A stretch of DNA of 64,000 nucleotides from Parus major (taxonomy: Eukaryota > Chordata > Aves > Passeriformes > Paridae). The position numbers were made by a program, and so were the translations under genes. The stretch lies in the NCBI RefSeq assembly GCF_001522545.3, contig NC_031783.1:2083790-2147789 (forward strand), given 5' to 3'. The notes beneath the pieces were generated by a model, which saw only the letters and a program-made list of their open reading frames with translations, ran no database searches and was not told the DNA's origin. Shown piece after piece: positions 59,761 to 64,000 of the stretch (positions are counted from its first letter, which is position 1; each line of letters begins with the position of its first letter).

Positions 59761-62700
59761 TCAGTTGACAGCGGCGGGTTTGAGCAGCAGGGAGCCGGGG
59801 GGGATGAGCACCCAGCCGGGGGGCAGCGCCTCGGGGCTGCCCCCCGAGCTGACACCGGCCGAGAGGTCGAGCACGGCCCCCGGCAGCAGTGCCAGGCTCT
59901 CGGGGGGCACCCGCGGCCGCCCCGGCTCCGTCCGTTCTCCCCTCTCCTTCCGGCTCTCCAGCCCCTTGCCCGCCTTGGGCGGCCGCCCCTCGGCCCCGCT
60001 GCCCTTCTCCCCCTCGGCCTTGGCCCCGCCGGCCAGCAGCGACATGACGGGCAGCCCCAGCCCCGCCGCGAAGGGCGAGGGCAGCAGCGGGCTCTTGGCC
60101 AAGTTCAAGGGGCCGCCGTTGAGGGGCAGGACGGGGCCGGGCAGGGCGGGCAGGGCGCCCGCAGCCCCGCAGCCCAGGGCGCTGAGGTCGAGCGGTGCCG
60201 GTGCCAAAGGGATGGGCAGCGCCGGCAGCCCCGGCGGAGCGAAGAGGGCGGCGGGGTTGGGGATGACGAGCTGCGCCCCGTTAACGTAGGGCACCTCCGC
60301 CGAGCCCAGGGGCGTTTTGGGAGGCGGGTGGACCTTGAGCATCTCCGGGTGCTCGGGGGACACAAAATGCCCGTGGGCTTTGATGTGCTTGCGGAGGGAG
60401 CTGGGGTCGGTGTAGCGCTTGTGGCAGCCCGGCATCTTGCAGGAGTAGGGCTTCTCCACGTAGTGGGTGCGGGTGTGCTTGAAGCGGTCGCTGGAGTTGG
60501 AGTATCGCTTGTTGCAGCCTTCGTAGGGGCAGATGTAGGGCTTCTCACCTGTGGGACAGCAGCGGGTCTGCCGGGGGGCACCAGCCCTGCCGTGTCCCTG
60601 GGTCCCCCCGAGCCCCCCGCTCCCCCGGTGAGGGCGGTGTGGGGGCTGTCCTGACCTGTGTGCGAGCGGTTGTGGATTTTCAGGTTCTCCAGGCGGGAGA
60701 AGCTCTTGTTGCAGGTGGGGCAGCGATGCGGCTTCTCGTTGGTGTGCGTCCGGATGTGGATCAGCATCTTGTACCTGCCGGGATTGGGGCGATCGCAGAA
60801 TCATGGAATGGGTTGGGTTGGGAAGACCTTGAAGCTCTCATCATTTCAAATCCCCTGCCACAGGCAGGGACACCTTCCACTGTCCATCCTGGCCTTGGAC
60901 ACTTCCAGGGGCAGCCACAGCTTCCAAGCCTCCCCACCCTCACAGGGAACAATTTCCTCCCAGTATCCCATCTAATCTCTCCTTTTAATTTAAAACTATT
61001 CACCCTTGTCCTATCACCATCTGCCCATGGAAGCATCAGGGAGGGAATGTTAGGGAAGGGGTCAGCCCTGACTCCCAGGGCAAGTCCTTGTCCTCATGCC
61101 TCAGGTGTGGGGTGGGAGAACAGGGACATCCAGGCCAGCACAGTCATCCAGCCCCCTCCAGGACCTTGCACCTTGCACAAGAGGGAGGGAGGGACAGACG
61201 GAGGCTTCCTTTGGACATCCCCAGTGCTGGGCTCCTGCCTTCCCACAGCAGCCCCCCAGAGACCCCAGAGATCCCCTGGAGCCCCCCGTGCCCACCTGGC
61301 ATTGAAGCCCCTGCCATGGCGGGCACAGCCCTCCCAGTGGCAGCAGTACCCCGCGTCCTTCTCGGGTTTGACGTGGAAATCATTGACGTGGTCCACCAGG
61401 TCTTGCAGGAGGTCGAAGAACTGGTTGCACTGTGGGCAGGAGGCTGGTGGTGAGGGAGCCCAGCAGGGTGGGCACCAGGGAGGCCAGACCCCCGTCATGG
61501 CCAGCACCTGTGCCCCATCCCATCCCATCCCATCCCAGCTCCCACCCACACCCCGTGTGCAGCAGCACCAGCATTTGGGGAAATGGAAATGGACCTTTGC
61601 CTGAGGGCATCTCTGCACAGCACCCACCTCCCCATCACCACCTTTCCAGCCCTACTGTTCCTGCTTGGCCTCCCAGCCCCAAAACTTGCCCACAATCCCA
61701 GAGATCTGGGCCATGGCCTTCCAGCCTCATGTTCTCTCCCCAGCCCTAAAATTCCCCCCGTGTGCCCTTCATCACTGTAGTGTCCCAGCCTCTCATCACC
61801 ACCTCCATCCCCTCAAAGCTCCCACACACCCCCACTATAAACCCCCACGGCCCCCAGCCCTCCCTGCTGACCTTGGACCAGCGGCAGACGAGCTGCTTGG
61901 GCAGGGGCAGCTCAGGGGGGAGCCGTTTCTCCTTGCTGGGGGGCAGGAAGGCGGCGGGGGGCAGGTGCAGGGCCCCCCCAGCCCCCAGCGGCAGGAAGAA
62001 CTGGAAGGAGCTGGGAAGGCCATCGATGTAGCGCAGGGACTGGAAATCCTGGAGCAGAGGGCGGATGGAGGAGTGGTGGGGGATAGGGCCAAGCTGGATG
62101 GAGACCCCCAGAGACCCCTCCTGAGCCCTTCCAAATATTCCTCCCAGCCCCCCAGGAACCCCAGAACCCCCCCAGAGACCCCCTTAGAGAGCCTTTCCCT
62201 GAGATCCCCCCACGGTCCCCAGAAACCCCCTGGACCTGCCATCCCACCTCAGAGACCCCAAAACCCCACAGAGACCCCCAGAGACACCCCAAAGAGAACT
62301 CCCAGGAGCCACCCCGGGGATGCCTCTGGGCTCGGGGGCCAGGGGGGCCGGGCAGGACATTGACCCCGGGCTGTGTACACCGGCAGCACCGGGCACGCTG
62401 CCCAGGCACACCGCTGGGGACACCTCGGGAGGCCCAAGGCCGCACTTACGTGTGGGGTGAGGGGGCCGGGCAGGTCCCCGCTGCCCTGGCGTTCAGGGGA
62501 CAGCGAGGCACTGCCAGCCGGAGACTCCCCCCCGGAGCGGGGCGAGAGGCTGAGGTCCACCACGGGCACGGCGGCCGGGAAGCGTCCATCCCGCGGCTCC
62601 ACCAGCCTGGAGTGTCCCAGGAGCCCGGGGGACGGCGAGGCCGGCACGGCCCGGCGACCCCCCCGGCTGCCCCCTCGGCCATCCCCGGCCGGCGGGGTGT

Positions 62701-62812
62701 CCGGGCGCTGGGGAGCGCGGGGCCGGGGGCCGGAGGGGCCGCGCTTCTCACGGGCAGCGCGCAGCTTGGAGATGCTCAGCTTGAGGTCCAGGGGCTCCTC
62801 CAGGGAATGCAT
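59761..62812 (-). CDS. GLIS2: Zinc finger protein GLIS2
   Basis: Coding exons on the minus strand: 62450-62812, 61872-62048, 61296-61429, 60656-60774 and 59761-60548. They join in phase to 526 aa (human 524). The N terminus [20 protein letters not shown] and the [13 protein letters not shown] block are conserved. Five GLI-type C2H2 fingers span about residues 176-323: [52 protein letters not shown] and [14 protein letters not shown]. The Pro/Ala/Leu-rich C terminus ends in [23 protein letters not shown]2 is a nuclear activator/repressor active in kidney and neural tissue; human mutations cause nephronophthisis 7. A splice acceptor (cccgcag, exon edge 62828) 16 bp before the ATG shows that a 5' UTR exon lies further right. 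Confidence 0.96.
60796..61045 (-). mobile_element. CR1 LINE 3' fragment in GLIS2 intron 3
   Basis: The plus strand reads AGAATCATGGAATGGGTTGG, then CCCCTGCCACAGGCAGGGAC, ACACTTCCAGGGGCAGCCAC and CCTTGTCCTATCACCATCTG. This is the reverse complement of the 3' end of avian CR1, so the element lies on the minus strand, sense to GLIS2. It is truncated and moderately diverged. Its 3' end stops about 20 bp from the exon 4 splice acceptor. Confidence 0.92.
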
Positions 62813-62828
62813 GGTGCCGGGATGAGCT

Positions 62829-64000
62829 CTGCGGGGGACAGCCAGGGGTCACCGCAGGGCTGGGGGTCAGCAGTGCCGCCCAGAGCATCGCCCCAGCCGG
62901 GCCTCATGGCAATGCCCGCTCTGCTCCGGGCCGGAGGACGCGGTGCTGGCACGGAGACCGTGCCGTCCCTTCCGGCCACCCTGCCGCGGCCCCCTCCCGC
63001 AGCGGGCAAAGGGCAGGGCATGGCACCGGTTCCCCCCCACCCCGGCCCTTCGGTGTCCCCAGTGTGTCCTCTCCGTGTCGTCGGCACAGCCCCTTGGCCC
63101 GTGCCCAACCCTTGCCGGGGATTGCCAAATCCCCTGGGCACCCGCGGCGCTGGAGCTGTGGTGTCCCCATTCCGCCCCCCATCCTTCCATCCCTCCATCC
63201 ATCCGTCAATCCCCGCGGGCCTGCCCCAGCGAGGCCTTTCCCAGCGGCAGAGGAGGGCGGTGGCGGCCACCAGCCCGGCGGTGACCCGGGCGGCCGAGCC
63301 CGCTGGCCCCAGCCCCGGAGGCGGCAGAGTTTCCTCCCCCGCCGGGGCCCCTTCCCCGCCGGCCAACGCCGCTGCAGCCGGGGCCGAGCAGGGGCTGCCG
63401 GCCGCACGGAATGGCACGGAATGGCAAGGAATGGCACGGAATGGCACAACACAATGCCACCCTCGTGGCTCGGCCGCCGCACATCTGGCGGGCAGCTGAG
63501 AACGGGCAGCTCGGTGCAGCAGTGAGCGCCCGAGCCGGAGCCGATGCCGTCCCCCGGCTGTGCCCCCGCGGCCACCCGCATCGCCCAGGGCAGGGTGGGG
63601 GCGGCCGAGGGGCCGTGTCGGGGGGCACGGCGCACCCAGCACACGTGGCAGCGGGGGGGCCCCCTCCATCCCCACCCCGCCCCGGGGGGCCCGTCCCCCG
63701 CCCTGCCCCGCCGGAGGGGCCCCCCGAGCTGGCGGGGGTCCAGCCCGGCTCAGACGCTGAGGAATGCGGAGGAGCCGCGGGGGGCACGGGGCCCGGGCGG
63801 CGGGGCGGGGACCCCCCGCCTGCACCCCTGTGCTGGCAGAGGGGCCGGCCCCAGGGGGGGTTCCTGTCCCGGGCTCTCAGGGTGGGAGGAGCTGCCCCAC
63901 AGCGTCTCATCGCCCTGAGCCTCTCGTGGCCGTAGGGTCAGCCCCATAGTCGGGTCCCTCCTCTCCAGTGGGGGGGGTCCTCGCCCGAGCATCCACCTCC
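62829..64000. promoter_or_regulatory. GLIS2: CpG-rich region upstream of GLIS2 coding exon
   Basis: The whole stretch is GC- and CpG-rich. It is probably part of the GLIS2 5' intron, whose first exon is not evident; I found no convincing minus-strand donor here, so the leader exon probably lies beyond the window. A short repeat (GGAATGGCAC-like, four units) lies at 63408-63447. Open frames here are composition artefacts. Confidence 0.45.
63408..63447. repeat. Four 10-bp units GGAATGGCAC
   Basis: Imperfect head-to-tail copies of CACGGAATGG lie in the GC-rich region upstream of GLIS2. This is a minor tandem repeat with no known role. Confidence 0.85.

Overview
The window is vertebrate nuclear DNA, most likely avian. 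It has GT-AG introns, GC-rich CpG-dense promoters and two degraded CR1 LINE 3' tails, and a gene order matching human 16p13.3 (in chicken this segment is on chromosome 14; I assign that from known synteny, not from the sequence). No prokaryotic, viral or CRISPR content was seen. I worked out exon boundaries by hand from splice sites, reading phase and remembered human orthologue sequences.

Layout from left to right: about 5.6 kb of apparently gene-free flank with two tandem arrays. NMRAL1 (+, 5 coding exons, 296 aa) follows, with a GC-box promoter that abuts a GGGAT array. DNAJA3 (-, 10 of probably 11 coding exons) is convergent with NMRAL1; its first exon falls in an N gap at 19790-20042. 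CORO7 (+, 28 coding exons, 933 aa) is divergent from DNAJA3; its 5' UTR lies at or in a second N gap, 21034-21241. VASN (-, single coding exon, 669 aa) is nested antisense in the 15 kb CORO7 intron 9, with a probable non-coding first exon and promoter near 49.1 kb. PAM16 (+, 5 exons, 126 aa) starts 0.75 kb after CORO7. GLIS2 (-, 5 coding exons, 526 aa) is convergent with PAM16; its 5' end probably lies beyond the right edge.

All complete genes give uninterrupted frames of about the human length, so nothing looks broken. The genes do not form one pathway. DNAJA3 (mitochondrial Hsp40) and PAM16 (TIM23 import motor) both serve mitochondrial protein handling. CORO7 is a Golgi/endosomal coronin, VASN a TGF-beta-binding membrane protein, NMRAL1 an NADPH-sensing NmrA-like protein and GLIS2 a zinc-finger transcription factor.

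The most interesting points are architectural: in-frame compatibility for a CORO7-PAM16 readthrough; a two-codon upstream ORF with an ideal Kozak context in the inferred VASN leader; a 7-residue repeat in the CORO7 linker; a CR1 tail ending about 20 nt from a GLIS2 splice acceptor; a 30-bp repeat whose last copy carries the probable NMRAL1 exon 1 splice donor; and a cluster of NRF1-like sites beside DNAJA3. I found no evidence for an undescribed biological system here.
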